64,000 nt of DNA from CAZNPH01 sp964574985 (GCA_964574985.1 CAZNPH010000014.1:1-64000); one strand, 5' to 3'; positions 34,697-44,521 are shown, numbered from the stretch's first letter. Translations and numbers: made by a program. Notes: generated from the letters alone by a model not told the origin.

Positions 34697-37600
34697 ATGG
34701 AACATGGAAATTCTTTATGGTATAAGGATACCGTCATTTATCAGGTGCACGTCATGTCATATGCCGACAGCAATGGCGATGGCATAGGCGATTTCAGGGG
34801 TCTGACCCGGAAGCTCGATTATATCAAGGGCCTGGGGATAACGGCTCTCTGGATACTGCCTTTCTATCCTTCCCCCATGAAAGACGGCGGATACGACATT
34901 TCCAATTACACGGGGATCAATCCGGATTACGGGACCATTGCAGATTTCAAACGTTTCCTGAAAGAAGCCCACAAAAGAAACCTGCGGGTGATCACCGAGC
35001 TGGTCCTGAATCATACGTCCAGCGAACATCCATGGTTCAAACGTGCCCGCCGCTCACCCGCCGGATCAAAGTACAGGGATTTCTATGTCTGGAATGACAC
35101 ACCCGATAAGTACAGGGATGCCAGGATCATTTTCAATGACTTTGAATCTTCAAACTGGGCCTGGGATAATCAAGCCAACGCATATTACTGGCACAGGTTC
35201 TACGCACACCAGCCCGATCTGAATTTTGACAATCCGGAGGTGCGCCGCGCCCTTACCAGGGTTCTGGACTTCTGGTTCGGGATGGGCGTGGACGGGGTCC
35301 GGCTCGACGCCATCCCCTACCTGTATGAAAGGGAAGGCACCAACTGTGAAAACCTTCCCGAAACACATGATTTCCTGAAAAAACTGAGAAAAACCATCGA
35401 TCAGAGATACCAGGACAAGATGCTGCTGGCAGAAGCCAATCAATGGACTGAAGATGCCGTGGCATATTTCGGTGAGGGCGATGAATGCCATATGTCCTTT
35501 CATTTTCCGCTGATGCCACGTCTTTTCATGGGTTTGCGTATGGAAGACCGTTTCCCGGTCATGGATATTTTCGAACAAACCCCGGATATCCCGGAAAACT
35601 GCCAGTGGGCCATCTTTCTCAGGAACCACGATGAGCTTACCCTGGAAATGGTAACCGATGAAGAAAGGGATTACATGTACCGGAGCTATGCACTGGATCC
35701 GCGTCAGCGGATCAACCTGGGCATCCGCCGTCGGCTTGCTCCCTTGCTGGAAAACGACCGGAGAAAGATCGAGTTGCTGAACATCCTGCTGCTTTCTTTT
35801 CCCGGTTCACCGGTTATTTATTATGGTGACGAACTGGGAATGGGCGACAACTATTATCTGGGGGACCGGGACGGGGTAAGAACTCCCATGCAGTGGAGCT
35901 CTGACAAAAACGCGGGATTTTCAGCCAGCAATCCGCAACAGCTTTACCTGCCCGTGATCATCGATCCGGAATATCATTACGAAACCATCAACGTTGAGAA
36001 CCAGGAGATTAACCAGTCCTCCCTCCTCTGGTGGATGAGACAGGTCATCCGCATCAGGAAAAAGTTCAGGTGTTTCAGCCGCGGAACCATGAAATTTATT
36101 CCCGGCGAAAATTCACATGTCCTTGCTTTTAGCCGGGAACTGGATGATGAGATCATCCTTGTTCTGGCCAATCTCTCACGCTATCCCCAGCTCATTTCAC
36201 TGGACCTTTCTTCCTATAAGGACTTTATACCCCGTGAGGTATTCAGCCAGGAAGATTTTCCTGTGATCCGGGAAGACGATTATAACCTGTCACTGGGAAG
36301 CCACGGATACCTCTGGTTTAATCTGGTCAGGCAACCCGAGGGCCGTGAAGAAGAAACAAAAGAAAAGAAAAACGAGATCCGGTCGAATCTGTCCAAATGG
36401 AACCGCCCGGACAAAGAAATCATCGAACAACTGGAAACGGGTATCCTGGGGGATTATATCAAAAGCAACCGTTGGTACCGTGGCAAGGCAAAAAAGATCA
36501 GGACCGTCCAGATCATCGATCACATCCCGGTTACCAACCGGACGCAAATCAACAACCACATACTGATGGTTGAATTTTCCTATACAAATGCGGCAAACAT
36601 GGTATATTTCCTCTTCCTTGGCCTGGCCGTTGACGATAAAATGTATGCCATCCGGAATGAACATCCCGGAAGCATTATAGCCGAAGCAGATATTTCCGGT
36701 GAAAGGGGGGTGATCTTTGATCCGCTATTTGACGGGGAATTCAGACAACAGCTTTTCTCCATGTTCCGGGGAAGGCGAAAGCTCAAAGGGCGTAAAGGGA
36801 CCATTTCCTTTTATACCGGAGGCAGCTTTTACAAAAAGATCAGGACCGCGGAGCTCCCCCCTGACAATGAGCTGCTGATGGCCGAACAATCCAATACTAC
36901 GGTCCTGTACGGTGACATTTTTCTGCTGAAATTTTACAGGGCCCTTGAAGAAGGGATCAATCCCGAGGTACAGATCCTGAAGTACCTGACCGACAAGCAA
37001 CATTTTCCCCATGCTCCATCCCATGCGGGCTCTATTGAATACCGGGTGGGCCACAGGGAAAGCATAACCCTGGGCATCCTGACCGATTATGTACCCCACG
37101 AGATCAATTCCTGGAATTATTACCTCAATAAGCTGGACCAGTATTTTAACAATATATTGTCCGGCAAGGGTGAATTGAAGGAACCACCCAGGATTTCTTT
37201 TCCCCCCACGGGAATAAGCCTGGAAAAGGTTCCGGAAAAACTGGCCGGTCTGACCGGACCGTTTACGCTGGAAATGACCGGACTCCTGGGCAAAAGAACC
37301 GCTGAAATGCATATGGCCCTTGCCGCCGATTCCACCGACGAGGAATTTTCCACCGAAAGGTTCTCCCTGCTTTACCAGAAAGCTTTATACCAGTCTTTTC
37401 GCGGACTCACCAGAAAGTCGTTTACAATGCTCAGGAGCCAGCTCGGGAAAATGCCGGAGCAGGACCGGGAGGAGGCTGCGGACCTCCTGGAAAAAGAAAA
37501 AGATATCCTCACGGCCATAGGCTCCATCAAAAAGTCCAGGATCAGTTCGCTCAAATCCAGAATCCACGGGGATTATCATCTGGGACAGGTTCTCTTTACG

Positions 37601-38017
37601 GGTAAGGATTTCGTGATCATTGATTTCGAAGGGGAACCGGCCAGGACATTGAGTGAGCGGCAGCTGAAATACTGCCCGTTCAAAGACATTGCCGGAATGA
37701 TCCGGTCATTCCATTACGCGGCCTACACCGCCCTGAACAAACATACCGATACACGGCCGGAAAACCGTGAATTCCTGGAACCCTGGGTGGAGCTCTGGTA
37801 TAAGATCACGGAGAATCTGTTCCTTCACGCGTATCTGGAGACCCTCAAGGGAACCGGGATGGTACCGGGAAATGGTGCTGACCTGAAAATCCTGATCCGC
37901 TTCTACCTGATGGAAAAGGCCATTTACGAACTTGGGTATGAACTGAACAACCGGCCGGAATGGGTCATGATTCCCGTCAGAGGGATCAAATACCTTTTGG
38001 AGGACATAAACCAGTAA
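34697..38017 (+). CDS. treS: Trehalose synthase-maltokinase fusion (TreS-Mak)
   Basis: This 1106-residue protein joins an N-terminal GH13_16 trehalose synthase (about 1-545) to a C-terminal maltokinase (about 590-1106). TreS is shown by WYKDTVIYQVHVMSYADSN-type opening, the nucleophile Asp near 204 in VRLDAIPYL, and FLRNHDELTLEMV. The kinase half shows the aminoglycoside-phosphotransferase-like loop HGDYHLGQVLFTG followed by IIDFEGEPAR. The pair interconverts trehalose and maltose and then phosphorylates maltose with ATP, feeding GlgE encoded directly upstream. Fusion ensures equal amounts of the two activities. The branching enzyme gene follows 19 bases downstream. Confidence 0.95.
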   Translation: MEHGNSLWYKDTVIYQVHVMSYADSNGDGIGDFRGLTRKLDYIKGLGITALWILPFYPSPMKDGGYDISNYTGINPDYGTIADFKRFLKEAHKRNLRVITELVLNHTSSEHPWFKRARRSPAGSKYRDFYVWNDTPDKYRDARIIFNDFESSNWAWDNQANAYYWHRFYAHQPDLNFDNPEVRRALTRVLDFWFGMGVDGVRLDAIPYLYEREGTNCENLPETHDFLKKLRKTIDQRYQDKMLLAEANQWTEDAVAYFGEGDECHMSFHFPLMPRLFMGLRMEDRFPVMDIFEQTPDIPENCQWAIFLRNHDELTLEMVTDEERDYMYRSYALDPRQRINLGIRRRLAPLLENDRRKIELLNILLLSFPGSPVIYYGDELGMGDNYYLGDRDGVRTPMQWSSDKNAGFSASNPQQLYLPVIIDPEYHYETINVENQEINQSSLLWWMRQVIRIRKKFRCFSRGTMKFIPGENSHVLAFSRELDDEIILVLANLSRYPQLISLDLSSYKDFIPREVFSQEDFPVIREDDYNLSLGSHGYLWFNLVRQPEGREEETKEKKNEIRSNLSKWNRPDKEIIEQLETGILGDYIKSNRWYRGKAKKIRTVQIIDHIPVTNRTQINNHILMVEFSYTNAANMVYFLFLGLAVDDKMYAIRNEHPGSIIAEADISGERGVIFDPLFDGEFRQQLFSMFRGRRKLKGRKGTISFYTGGSFYKKIRTAELPPDNELLMAEQSNTTVLYGDIFLLKFYRALEEGINPEVQILKYLTDKQHFPHAPSHAGSIEYRVGHRESITLGILTDYVPHEINSWNYYLNKLDQYFNNILSGKGELKEPPRISFPPTGISLEKVPEKLAGLTGPFTLEMTGLLGKRTAEMHMALAADSTDEEFSTERFSLLYQKALYQSFRGLTRKSFTMLRSQLGKMPEQDREEAADLLEKEKDILTAIGSIKKSRISSLKSRIHGDYHLGQVLFTGKDFVIIDFEGEPARTLSERQLKYCPFKDIAGMIRSFHYAAYTALNKHTDTRPENREFLEPWVELWYKITENLFLHAYLETLKGTGMVPGNGADLKILIRFYLMEKAIYELGYELNNRPEWVMIPVRGIKYLLEDINQ

Positions 38018-38036
38018 AAACGGAAGAAAACACACC

Positions 38037-39983
38037 ATGGCACAAAAAAAGAAAAATACGAAAAAAGAAAATGTACTCTACCATGCCGGACATCTGAGCG
38101 AAATGGACATTTACCTGTTCAGGGAAGGAAATCATTTTCACCTACACGATAAGCTGGGATCACGGATCATGGAAGTAGACGGGGAAACCGGTGTGTATTT
38201 TGCCGTCTGGGCCCCGAACGCGAGCAGTGTCCATGTTACCGGCAATTTCAACGGTTGGAACAAATCGTCACATCCTTTGAAGATCCGGTGGGATTCCTCC
38301 GGCATCTGGGAGGGATTTATACCCGGACTGGGACAAGGCGAGATATACAAATATCTTATCATTTCTTCAAAACAGCGTCACGCCGCCCTCGAAAAATGCG
38401 ATCCTTTCGCCAATCATACGGAAACACCCCCAAAAACCGCATCCATCGTCTGGGATATCAGTTACCAGTGGAAAGATAAAAAATGGATGAAGGAACGGAA
38501 GAACCGGAACGGTCTGGACAAGCCCTTTTCAGTATATGAAGTGCACCTGGGCTCATGGAGAAGCAAACCAGAGGAAGGGAACCGCCCGCTGAATTACCGG
38601 GAAATGGCCCATCAGCTGGCGGAATATTCAACGGAAATGGGATTCACCCATGTTGAATTCCTTCCGGTCATGGAGCACCCCTTCAGCGGTTCATGGGGAT
38701 ACCAGACCCTCGGATATTTTGCACCCACCAGCCGTTTCGGCACCCCGCAGGATTTCATGTACCTGATCGACCACCTGCACCGGCACGGCATCGGGGTGAT
38801 CCTCGACTGGGTGCCTTCCCATTTCCCGGGGGATGAGCACGGACTGGCGAATTTTGACGGGACCCGGTTGTTTGAACACCAGGATCCCCGCCAGGGATTT
38901 CACCCGGACTGGCAAAGTTATATCTTCAATTACCACCGGAATGAAGTGCGCGAATTTTTGATCAGCAGCGCCCTCTTCTGGCTGGATAAATACCACGTGG
39001 ACGGCATCAGGGTGGATGCGGTGGCTTCCATGCTGTACCTTGATTATTCGAGAAAAGAAGGAGAATGGATCCCCAATGAACACGGGGGCCGGGAAAATCT
39101 CGGGGCCCTGGCCTTCATCAGAAGGTTCAATGAAGTGGTCTATGAACGCTTCCCCGATGTTCAGACCATCGCGGAAGAATCCACTGCCTGGCCCATGGTG
39201 ACCCGGCCGGTGTATTTAGGCGGACTCGGGTTCGGGCTGAAGTGGAATATGGGATGGATGCATGACACCCTGGAATATTTCACCAGGGATCCCGTCTACC
39301 GGCAATTCGAGCACAACAAGATCACTTTCAGCATTTGGTATGCATTCAACGAGAACTTTATGCTTTCCCTCTCCCATGACGAGGTGGTCCACGGAAAGAG
39401 TTCCCTGCTTGGCAAAATGCCCGGCGACGACTGGCAAAAATTCTCCAATCTGCGTCTCTTGTTCGGATACATGTATGCCCACCCCGGAAAGAAACTATTC
39501 TTCATGGGCGGGGAGCTGGCCCAATGGAACGAGTGGAACCATGACGGGTCGCTGGACTGGCATCTTCTTGATTACCAAACCCACCGGGGCGTTCAGAACT
39601 GGATCAGGGATCTGAACCGCGTGTACCGCAACGAACCGGCACTCTATGAACTTGATTTTGTTCATGAAGGCTTTGAATGGATCGAAGCCGGGGATGCTGC
39701 AAACAGTGTTCTGGCCTGGTTCAGGAAAAGCAAGGATGACATGTCCCGGATCGCCGTGGTCTGCAATTTCACACCCGTTCCCAGGCACAATTACAAAGTG
39801 GGTGTCCCCGGTGAGGGTTACTGGAAAGAGATACTGAACAGTGATTCGGATGCTTACGGGGGATCGGGGCAGGGGAATTTTGGCGGACTCGAAACGGTGC
39901 CGGTCAGCGCCCACGGACACTTTCACTCCCTCAACCTGACACTTCCCCCGCTGGGCATCGTGGTCCTGAAAAAAGAAAACTGA
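38037..39983 (+). CDS. glgB: 1,4-alpha-glucan branching enzyme
   Basis: This 648-residue GH13_9 enzyme introduces alpha-1,6 branches into the glucan made by GlgE. A CBM48 domain lies at about 50-140 (FAVWAPNASSVHVTGNFNGW), then the barrel with SWGYQTLGYFAPTSRFGTP, the nucleophile Asp near 327 (IRVDAVASM) and the acid Glu near 380 (TIAEESTAW), and a C-terminal all-beta domain. The N-terminus is short, as in the truncated GlgB type lacking the first N1 module. It is third in the trehalose-to-glucan operon. A 39-codon relic of treZ starts one base after its stop. Confidence 0.95.
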   Translation: MAQKKKNTKKENVLYHAGHLSEMDIYLFREGNHFHLHDKLGSRIMEVDGETGVYFAVWAPNASSVHVTGNFNGWNKSSHPLKIRWDSSGIWEGFIPGLGQGEIYKYLIISSKQRHAALEKCDPFANHTETPPKTASIVWDISYQWKDKKWMKERKNRNGLDKPFSVYEVHLGSWRSKPEEGNRPLNYREMAHQLAEYSTEMGFTHVEFLPVMEHPFSGSWGYQTLGYFAPTSRFGTPQDFMYLIDHLHRHGIGVILDWVPSHFPGDEHGLANFDGTRLFEHQDPRQGFHPDWQSYIFNYHRNEVREFLISSALFWLDKYHVDGIRVDAVASMLYLDYSRKEGEWIPNEHGGRENLGALAFIRRFNEVVYERFPDVQTIAEESTAWPMVTRPVYLGGLGFGLKWNMGWMHDTLEYFTRDPVYRQFEHNKITFSIWYAFNENFMLSLSHDEVVHGKSSLLGKMPGDDWQKFSNLRLLFGYMYAHPGKKLFFMGGELAQWNEWNHDGSLDWHLLDYQTHRGVQNWIRDLNRVYRNEPALYELDFVHEGFEWIEAGDAANSVLAWFRKSKDDMSRIAVVCNFTPVPRHNYKVGVPGEGYWKEILNSDSDAYGGSGQGNFGGLETVPVSAHGHFHSLNLTLPPLGIVVLKKEN

Positions 39984-39984
39984 T

Positions 39985-40104
39985 ATGACACACGGTACGG
40001 AATATCTGGAGAACGGCAATTGTTCATTCTCCGTATGGGGGCCCTTTTGCAGCGAAATGAAGCTCTTGCTGGCCGGCGGGGGGAAACCGTTCTGGAGCCA
40101 CTGA
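39985..40104 (+). pseudogene. N-terminal relic of malto-oligosyltrehalose trehalohydrolase (treZ)
   Basis: An ATG-initiated frame of 39 codons begins one base after the glgB stop. It reads EYLENGNCSFSVWGPFCSEM and ends AGGGKPFWSH. The pattern (Gly-x-Cys-x-Phe-x-Val-Trp-x-Pro, then Leu-rich strand) matches the N-terminal immunoglobulin-like domain of TreZ and related GH13 enzymes, whose full proteins exceed 550 residues. The rest is missing and the GH57 gene starts 33 bases later. It is interpreted as a deletion relic, implying that a TreY/TreZ-type route once stood in this operon. A functional short peptide cannot be excluded. Confidence 0.55.
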
Positions 40105-40137
40105 GTCTTGCCCTGTTTGAAAAAGAAAAAAAACACC

Positions 40138-42561
40138 ATGAATAAATTCATTTGTCTGCACGGCCATTTTTACCAACCACCCAGGGAAAATCCCTGGCTG
40201 GAGAAAATCGAACAGCAGGATTCCGCACATCCTTTTCATGACTGGAACGAAAGGATCACTTACGAATGCTATGAACCCAATACGGCTTCCAGGATCCTGG
40301 CGGAAGACAAAAAGATCATCGACATTGTGAATAATTATGCCGGGGTCAGCTTCAATTTCGGACCTACCCTGTTGTCCTGGCTTGAAAAAAACAACCAGGC
40401 CGCCTATGATGCCATAATGGATGCCGACCGCATCAGCCGGACCCGTTTTTCCGGCCATGGATCTGCCATCGCCCAGGCATACAATCACATGATCATGCCC
40501 CTGGCCAATGAAAGGGATAAAAGGACCCAGGTGATATGGGGAATCAGGGATTTCGAACACCGCTTCAAACGCAAGCCCGAGGGTATGTGGCTTCCCGAAA
40601 CAGCCACCGACACCAGCAGCCTGGAGGTGCTGGCGGAAAACGGCATCCGTTTTACCATCCTGTCTCCCCACCAGGCCGGGAAATACAGAAAAACCGGGGA
40701 TGAGCAATGGAATGAAACAAAAGAAAAAGGCATCGATACAAGGAGACCCTATCTCTGCAACCTTCCCTCCGGGAAAAACATCGTTATTTTCTTTTATAAC
40801 GGGAATTTTTCCAATGCCATCGCCTTTCAGGGACTGCTCAAGAACGGAAAACAATTTGCCGAACACATGCTTTCGGGCTACGATGAAAAAGGCGAAGAAA
40901 ACCAGTTGGTCCATGTGGCCACGGACGGCGAATCATACGGCCACCACCACCGGTACGGAGACATGGCCCTGGCCTATTGCCTTCACTACATCCGCGAAAA
41001 CAGCGATGTCATCCTGACCATCTACGGGGAATACCTTGAAAAACATCCCCCTGAGTACGAAGTGGAGATCAACGAAAACACTTCCTGGAGCTGTGCCCAT
41101 GGCATTGAAAGATGGAGAAGCAACTGCGGGTGCAAGGGCAGCCATGATTTCCCGGGAACCCAGGAATGGCGAAAACCACTGAGGGAAGCACTCGACTGGC
41201 TGAGGGATGAAATGTCGGCCGTCTACGAAGAAAAGGCGGGCACCTATCTGAAGGACCCCTGGCAGGCACGCGATGACTACATCCGGGTGCTGCTGGAAAG
41301 GAGCAGCGAGAACAGCCGGAGGTTCCTGGATGAACATGCCTGCAGTGACATATCCCGGGAAGAAAGGATCACCGTGCGTAAGTTGCTGGAAATGCAGCGC
41401 CATGCCATGCTGATGTATACCAGTTGCGGATGGTTTTTTGATGATATCTCCGGGATCGAGACCATACAGATCCTGCGATATGCCGGTCGTGCCATTCAAC
41501 TCAGCCGGGACATTTCGGGCAACGATCTTGAAAAAGGATTTCTGTCCGTTCTCGGCAGGGCCAAAAGTCATTACCCCCGGTATAAAGACGGGGCGCATAT
41601 CTACCGGAAATATGTCAGGGAAAGCATCATCGATCTTCTCCGCGTGGGTGCTCATTATGCCATTTCCTCCCTGTTCATCGACTATCCCAAAGATGCCCTG
41701 ATCAATGAATACAGGGCATTCAACAAGGCACAGCACAAACTGAAGGCCGGGAACCAGGAACTAGGGGTGGGAAAAACGGATATCCGTTCCAACATCACGG
41801 AAGAGGAAAAGATCATCAGTTACGCGGTATTGTACCTGGGTGATCACAATGTAATGTGCGGAGTCAGGGAATTCATGGAAAACGGAAATTTCGTCAGCAT
41901 GCTCGATGAGACCCGGGAGGCGTTCAACCATGGAAACATTGCCGGGGTCATCCAATTGATGGACAAACATTTCGGAATGCACAACTACTCTTTCTGGCAT
42001 CTTTTTAAAGACGAACAACGAAACCTGCTGAACCGTATCCTGGAGAACAAGATGGAAACGCTGACCAACACTTACCGGAGATTGTTCAATGAGCATTACG
42101 GACTGACCAAAGTGATCATGGAAATGGATGTTCCGGTCCCCAAGGTCCTTTCCGTTCCTGCAGAATACATCCTGCAGAACGATCTTCAGAGCGCCCTGAA
42201 TACCCCCGATCCGGACATCCGGGAGATCAAACGGCTTGCCGGGGAGCTCAGGGATTTTGAATTTTCACCGGCAGAAGATACCGGATTCGTGCTGAACAAC
42301 CAGATCACCAAATTGATGGAACATCTCCGTAAATCCCCTGATGACGTGGCAATCCTGAAAAGGATCAACACCCTCTTCGGCATTGCCGGGGGGCTGGCCA
42401 TCGAAATGGACTTGTGGAAGATCCAGAATGCAACTTTTTATCTCTGGAAAAGCCACTACGAAAACATGAACCAAAAGGCGGAAAACGGCAATCACCAGGC
42501 AGGGGTATGGTTGAAACAATTCCGGAACCTTGCAGGGCATCTTAATGTAAAAGTAGTCTGA
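40138..42561 (+). CDS. GH57 family glycosidase with DUF3536 domain
   Basis: This 807-residue protein has an N-terminal GH57 barrel (about 1-330). It opens with CLHGHFYQPPRENPWLE, and the probable nucleophile Glu lies in GMWLPETATD near residue 150. From about 490 onward a helical DUF3536 region follows (YPRYKDGAHIYRKYV, LFIDYPKDALINEYRAF). GH57 includes amylopullulanases, branching enzymes and glucanotransferases; DUF3536 members are common in Bacteroidota glycogen loci but not well characterised. Its place between glgB and malQ suggests trimming or remodelling of the alpha-glucan in the cytoplasm (no signal peptide). The ATG at 40138 starts at the conserved motif; a TTG ten codons upstream is less likely. 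Confidence 0.85.
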   Translation: MNKFICLHGHFYQPPRENPWLEKIEQQDSAHPFHDWNERITYECYEPNTASRILAEDKKIIDIVNNYAGVSFNFGPTLLSWLEKNNQAAYDAIMDADRISRTRFSGHGSAIAQAYNHMIMPLANERDKRTQVIWGIRDFEHRFKRKPEGMWLPETATDTSSLEVLAENGIRFTILSPHQAGKYRKTGDEQWNETKEKGIDTRRPYLCNLPSGKNIVIFFYNGNFSNAIAFQGLLKNGKQFAEHMLSGYDEKGEENQLVHVATDGESYGHHHRYGDMALAYCLHYIRENSDVILTIYGEYLEKHPPEYEVEINENTSWSCAHGIERWRSNCGCKGSHDFPGTQEWRKPLREALDWLRDEMSAVYEEKAGTYLKDPWQARDDYIRVLLERSSENSRRFLDEHACSDISREERITVRKLLEMQRHAMLMYTSCGWFFDDISGIETIQILRYAGRAIQLSRDISGNDLEKGFLSVLGRAKSHYPRYKDGAHIYRKYVRESIIDLLRVGAHYAISSLFIDYPKDALINEYRAFNKAQHKLKAGNQELGVGKTDIRSNITEEEKIISYAVLYLGDHNVMCGVREFMENGNFVSMLDETREAFNHGNIAGVIQLMDKHFGMHNYSFWHLFKDEQRNLLNRILENKMETLTNTYRRLFNEHYGLTKVIMEMDVPVPKVLSVPAEYILQNDLQSALNTPDPDIREIKRLAGELRDFEFSPAEDTGFVLNNQITKLMEHLRKSPDDVAILKRINTLFGIAGGLAIEMDLWKIQNATFYLWKSHYENMNQKAENGNHQAGVWLKQFRNLAGHLNVKVV

Positions 42562-42604
42562 ACTTAACTTTATTTTATTTACTCAACTTAAAAATCAAAT
42601 GACC

Positions 42605-42865
42605 ATGGAAAAGTACACGAAACTAAGAAATGCTTGTTTTGAAGCAAGCAAGGCTTTTCAGAAGCTCAATGATCCGGCATACGAAGAGATCAGGGAAAAA
42701 CTCGATTTTTGTGTGGGGAGTTATGACTTTGACAGGAATCCTTCCGGATTGATCGAATACGGTCACAAAGCGGTTGACCAGCTCAAAAAGGCCAAGGCCA
42801 AATATCCGAGGAAATTCGCCAAAAAAGTCATCACCGACCTTGAAAAACAACTCAGGGAGGCCTGA
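42605..42865 (+). CDS. Small conserved helical protein of the alpha-glucan operon
   Basis: This 86-residue protein (MEKYTKLRNACFEASKAF start; an ATG two codons earlier is also possible) is Lys-rich and predicted all-helical. It contains a CVGSYDFDRNPSGLIEYG segment in the middle. It was not recognised as a named family. It lies 43 bases after the GH57 gene, and the malQ frame opens right after its stop, so it is likely translated with malQ. Its position inside a pathway operon suggests an accessory or regulatory role in glucan metabolism, but this is inference from context alone. Confidence 0.6.
   Translation: MEKYTKLRNACFEASKAFQKLNDPAYEEIREKLDFCVGSYDFDRNPSGLIEYGHKAVDQLKKAKAKYPRKFAKKVITDLEKQLREA
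42854..42860 (+). promoter_or_regulatory. Strong Shine-Dalgarno supporting a CTG start of malQ
   Basis: AGGGAGG lies at the end of the preceding small gene, 8 bases before a CTG at 42869. Strong purine-rich sites like this are uncommon before genes in this window. No ATG, GTG or TTG occurs between the upstream in-frame stop at 42863-42865 and the conserved MalQ N-terminus, so this site helps decide the start. Confidence 0.5.
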
Positions 42866-42868
42866 ACC

Positions 42869-44404
42869 CTGGAAAAACCAATTGCAACATACCGTAAAAG
42901 AAAAAGCGGGATCCTGCTGCACATTACTTCCCTTCCCGGGAAATACGGCACCGGGGACCTGGGTCCGGAAGCATACAGTTTTGCGGATTTTTTGTCCGCC
43001 ACCGGCACCGGATGCTGGCAGATCCTTCCCCTGAATCCCACGGAAAACGACCAGAAGCATTCCCCGTACAGCAGCAGCTCGGCATTCGCCATGAATCCCC
43101 TGCTGATCTCCCCGGAAAAACTGGCTGAATGCGGTTTGCTGGAAAGGATCCCGCCGAAGTTCCGGGGCACCGGTTCCGGAAAAGCGGACTTCCGTCAAGC
43201 CTCCGAATACCGGAAAGACTTGTTCGGGGAGGCATGGAAGCGGCTCGCCGTATCCGGACTGGAACATGAATTCCGGCACTTTTGTTCTGAACATGCCGGA
43301 TGGCTGGATGATTATGTGCTTTTCAGGGTCATCCGGGGAAAATATCCGGGGCAGACCTGGAACCGGTGGCCCAAGAAAGTACGGGACAGGTATCCGGAGA
43401 ACCTGGAAACCATCAGAAGGGAATCCGGGGACCGGCTTCTGCTGGAAAAATTCATCCAGTGGCTGACCTGGAAGCAATGGTTTGAATTGAAAGAATACTG
43501 TAACAGCAAGGGAATTCAGATCATCGGGGACATGCCCATCTATGTGCATTACGACAGTGCGGATGTCTGGAGCCATCCCGGCTTTTTCAAGCTCGGCCTG
43601 CAAAAAGAACCCACCCATGTTGCCGGTGTCCCCCCTGATTATTTCTCCGATACCGGGCAGCTCTGGGGCAATCCGGTTTACGACTGGGATGCGATCGCCG
43701 CGGACGGATTCGATTGGTGGGTCAGGAGGATCGGCTTGAACCTGCATTGTTTTGATTTTCTGCGGATCGATCATTTTCGCGGACTGGTGGCTTACTGGGA
43801 AGTGGAAAGCGGGGAACCGAATGCGGTCAACGGAAAATGGGTGGAGGTACCCAAAGATGCACTGTTCGGAACCCTGCGCAGCCGTTTGCCCGCACTGCCC
43901 CTGATCGCCGAAGACCTGGGCGTGATCACCCCGGATGTAACCGAATTTTTGAACCGGTCGGGATTCCCCGGGATGAAAGTGCTCCAGTTCGGATTTATGT
44001 CCGGTGAAACAGATCACCCATACCAGCCACACAACTTCCCGGAAAATTGTGTGGCCTATACAGGCACCCATGACAACAACACACTGAAAGGATGGTACCG
44101 CAATGAACTCGGCAAAGAAGGAAAAAAAATCCTCCGGGATTATTGCGGCCGGAAGATCAACGCACGGAATGTTCATCGGGAAATGATCCGCCTGGGCATG
44201 ATGTCCCGTGCACGTACATTTGTTTTCCCCATGCAGGATGTAATCGGACTGGGCGACAGGGCAAGAATGAACAAACCGGCCACCACGGAAAATAACTGGC
44301 TCTGGCGTTTCGTCCCCGGGCAACTCAAAAAAGTACCCGCCGGCAGACTCCGGAAAATGAACGAACTCTACGGCCGGACCAATCCCCTGTCCGCATCATC
44401 CTGA
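42869..44404 (+). CDS. malQ: 4-alpha-glucanotransferase
   Basis: This GH77 amylomaltase of about 511 residues disproportionates malto-oligosaccharides released from the alpha-glucan. The conserved N-terminus RKSGILLHITSLPGKYGTGD is encoded from about codon 11 after an in-frame stop. The only plausible initiator before it is CTG at 42869, preceded by AGGGAGG. Active-site motifs are LRIDHFRGLVAYWEVES (nucleophile Asp) and IAEDLGVITPD (acid Glu), with DTGQLWGNPVYDWDA upstream. It closes the glgE-treS-glgB-GH57 operon, two or three bases after the small helical protein. A start at the first ATG would delete the conserved N-terminal barrel strand, so the CTG start is favoured. Confidence 0.9.
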   Translation: MEKPIATYRKRKSGILLHITSLPGKYGTGDLGPEAYSFADFLSATGTGCWQILPLNPTENDQKHSPYSSSSAFAMNPLLISPEKLAECGLLERIPPKFRGTGSGKADFRQASEYRKDLFGEAWKRLAVSGLEHEFRHFCSEHAGWLDDYVLFRVIRGKYPGQTWNRWPKKVRDRYPENLETIRRESGDRLLLEKFIQWLTWKQWFELKEYCNSKGIQIIGDMPIYVHYDSADVWSHPGFFKLGLQKEPTHVAGVPPDYFSDTGQLWGNPVYDWDAIAADGFDWWVRRIGLNLHCFDFLRIDHFRGLVAYWEVESGEPNAVNGKWVEVPKDALFGTLRSRLPALPLIAEDLGVITPDVTEFLNRSGFPGMKVLQFGFMSGETDHPYQPHNFPENCVAYTGTHDNNTLKGWYRNELGKEGKKILRDYCGRKINARNVHREMIRLGMMSRARTFVFPMQDVIGLGDRARMNKPATTENNWLWRFVPGQLKKVPAGRLRKMNELYGRTNPLSASS

Positions 44405-44521
44405 TTTTTTTCAGGTACCCGGACTGTACACCCGGAATCTTTAATCAACCATGGGATCCCCATAAATAAAAGGGTGCAGGGCTTTTGGCCGGGAATATTT
44501 TTTTAAAAACAAAATTTCATT

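Noticed and set aside
42623..44323. A 566-codon open frame antisense to malQ
   Set aside because: It mirrors malQ codon structure, is rich in Pro, Gly and Phe with no recognisable domain, and malQ has clear catalytic motifs on the other strand.
42992..44404. malQ starting at TTG 42992
   Set aside because: This would remove the conserved N-terminal strand and loop (SGILLHITSLPG), which is encoded in frame just upstream.
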